Assembly (NCBI RefSeq): GCF_000321225.1
Contig: NW_004450396.1
Coordinates: forward strand, 4,337,423 to 4,401,422
DNA length: 64,000 nucleotides
Source of the DNA: Odobenus rosmarus divergens
Lineage: Eukaryota > Chordata > Mammalia > Carnivora > Odobenidae
Reading direction: 5' to 3'
The notes beneath the pieces were generated by a model. That model was not told the origin of the DNA, searched no databases, and was given only the letters and a program-made list of their open reading frames with translations. The position numbers were made by a program, and so were the translations under genes. Shown piece after piece: positions 62,091 through 64,000 of the stretch. Position 1 is the stretch's first letter; each line of letters starts with the position of its first letter.

Positions 62091-62261
62091 AGGTAAATTG
62101 CGATTAAGTTTCAGACACCAAACCTTTGACAGGAATATGTTTATTTCTAATAAAAAATATATTACAGATATTTAGCCATTTGTATACCCACTTACATTCC
62201 AAATTCAGGTTATAAATATTCTGTATTTTGCATTACAATCGTAATTAAGCACTTCTCTTAA

Positions 62262-62421
62262 TAGAGCATAGGGAATATAGTCAATAATACCGTAATAACT
62301 TTGTATGGTGACACATGGTAACTATACTTACCATTGTGAGCATTTTGAAATGTATATAATTGTTGAATCATCATGTTTGTTGTACACCTGAAACTAATAT
62401 TGTGTCAACCACAATAAAAAA
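62262..62421 (+). mobile_element. L1 3'-end mini-insertion, plus strand
   Basis: A 160-bp 5'-truncated L1 3' end: gagcatagggaatatagtca, atggtaactatacttaccat tgtgagcattttgaaatgta tataattgttgaatcatcat, tacacctgaaactaatattg tg, short A-rich tail. Perfect 12-bp target duplication cacttctcttaa at 62250-62261 and 62422-62433. It lies 290 bp from an AHI1 exon. Confidence 0.9.
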
Positions 62422-62569
62422 CACTTCTCTTAAGATTGCTAATACCTTATTATAGGCAAGGAAAGAATAAACCTTGAATTATAATGAGAAATTCTAAATC
62501 CATGAAGATATCAAAACAATAAAAACAGAATTTAATACGAATTTAGACTGCAGCTGAGTCCCATTATCA

Positions 62570-62899
<330 letters not shown>

Positions 62900-63139
62900 T
62901 TAAAAAAACTGTTTCTTTTAAATACTTCATTTGCATTTAACAAACAATTTTTTGAGAATCTGTTACATGGGAGACATTCTATGATGGATGCAGAATAAAG
63001 AAGAGAGAGTTCCAGAGCTCAGGGAGTTTATAATTTAGCAGGAGAGAGAAGGAATGCATCAATATGAAACAGAAATTGGATGTAGAAAGTGCCACAAGAG
63101 AACAAAATGAGTACTTTGCAGATTTGGATAAAAGCGATT

Positions 63140-63324
63140 TTTTTTTTTAAGATTTTATTTATTTGAGAGAGAGAGAGGGAGAGAGCATGAGTGGGGGGGA
63201 GGGGCAGAAGGAGAGGGAGAAGCCTACTCCCCGCTGAGCAGGGAGCCCCATAGTCCCCCCAGGACCCTGGGATCATGACCTAGCCCAAGGCAGACGCTTA
63301 ACTGACTGAGCCACCAGGCGTCCC
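63140..63324 (-). mobile_element. Can-SINE, gene-sense
   Basis: Minus-strand copy ending gagccaccaggcgtccc. Target duplication aagcgatt (63132-63139) and aagtgatt (63325-63332), one mismatch. Part of the body is deleted relative to other copies (gagccccatagtccccccag). Confidence 0.93.
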
Positions 63325-63568
63325 AAGTGATTATTTCTAGCTATGAGGAGAGAGTCTACTTTATGGGAGTAGCATTTGAGTTGGTTACTTAAAAATGTAC
63401 AAGATTTTTATATTCTTATATTTTTCCCATGTGATAAATTTTTAAAGTCACACAACAAATAGTTGGATCCTTGCAGGAATATTAGACAAAAATATCATTA
63501 AATCATCTATTAAATATGATATATAACCTTCTAGACTTTTTCATTTGTGAATAATAGCTAACATTATT

Positions 63569-63754
63569 ACTTTTTTAAAAGATTTTATTTATTTGAGAGA
63601 GATAGAGCACAAGCAGGGGGAGCAGCAGAGGGAGAGGTAGAAGCAGGCTCCCCACTGAGCAGAGAACCCCATGTGGGGCTCAATTCCAAGACCCCAGGAT
63701 CATGACCTGAGCTGAAGGCAAGATGCTTAACCAACTGAGCTACCCAGGTGCCCC
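63569..63754 (-). mobile_element. Can-SINE, gene-sense
   Basis: Minus-strand copy ending gagctacccaggtgcccc. Perfect 16-bp target duplication aatagctaacattatt at 63553-63568 and 63755-63770. Confidence 0.95.
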
Positions 63755-64000
63755 AATAGCTAACATTATTTTAGTGCTCACTATGTGCCAGGCAAGTACT
63801 ATTATCATCCCTGGTTTACAGAAAGGACATTACATACAGTGTCCCATTATATGCTTTTTTTCCCCCCATTTAACAATAAATCATGAATAATGGCCCTCTG
63901 TGTCAGAAAATATAGATTATGTATTCATTTTAGTAGGTATATATTATATCACTGTCTAAACATACCTTAAGAAATCTACTGTGGGACAACAGTTAGGATG

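Noticed and set aside
63961..64000. Possible AHI1 exon at the window edge (minus-strand CCACAG followed by a GTATG)
   Set aside because: The 13 bases between the AG and GT contain an in-frame TAG in one phase and do not encode the DLRI-type residues expected upstream of LAARKF.

Overview
This is a mammalian (carnivore) genomic window of AT-rich, repeat-dense intronic DNA. At least 30 copies of the carnivore tRNA-derived SINE (Can-SINE/SINEC; head like ggcgcctgggtggctcag, AATAAA-type A-rich tail) identify the order. Several copies carry the body gacagagagagacacagcgag, which I associate with arctoid caniforms (bears, seals, mustelids). I infer an arctoid caniform, but cannot give a species.

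The window lies inside one protein-coding gene on the minus strand: AHI1 (jouberin, the Joubert syndrome ciliary protein). Five consecutive coding exons are visible, in transcription order: 62710-62840, 60840-60980, 46686-46882, a 27-nt microexon at 42900-42926, and 29762-29879. All have AG/GT splice borders, and their phases join into one open frame of 614 nt (204 complete codons plus one base at each end). They encode the last two WD40-type blades and the linker leading to the SH3 domain. The upstream exons (N-terminus, earlier WD40 repeats) lie beyond 64000. The SH3 and C-terminal exons lie beyond position 1: I found no SH3 exon in the 29.8 kb downstream of the last exon.

The rest is intron filled with layers of transposable elements. 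Old layers are L2, MIR and degraded L1 in both orientations (e.g. L2 at 11490-12060, 13330-14790, 34540-35230 and 38370-39470). Intermediate layers are LTR remnants of endogenous retroviral or MaLR type (1090-1480, 38994-39331, 39478-39905, 53616-53985) and L1 ORF2 pieces (7270-8640, 40325-41835, 48235-50690). The youngest layer is the Can-SINEs, many with intact target-site duplications, and a carnivore L1 3' end.

Notable local structures: a twin-primed (5'-inverted) L1 with an 18-bp target duplication (59207-59781); two places where a second SINE inserted into the target duplication of a first, leaving three copies of the target site (26323-26763 and 27216-27656); two microsatellites flanked by direct repeats, as if only a retrotransposon tail was inserted (2429-2515, 6071-6123); and a short dispersed duplication of which one copy holds a SINE and the other is an empty site (35315-35650 and 37107-37218). 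I see no operon, CRISPR, integrated viral gene or other undescribed functional system here.
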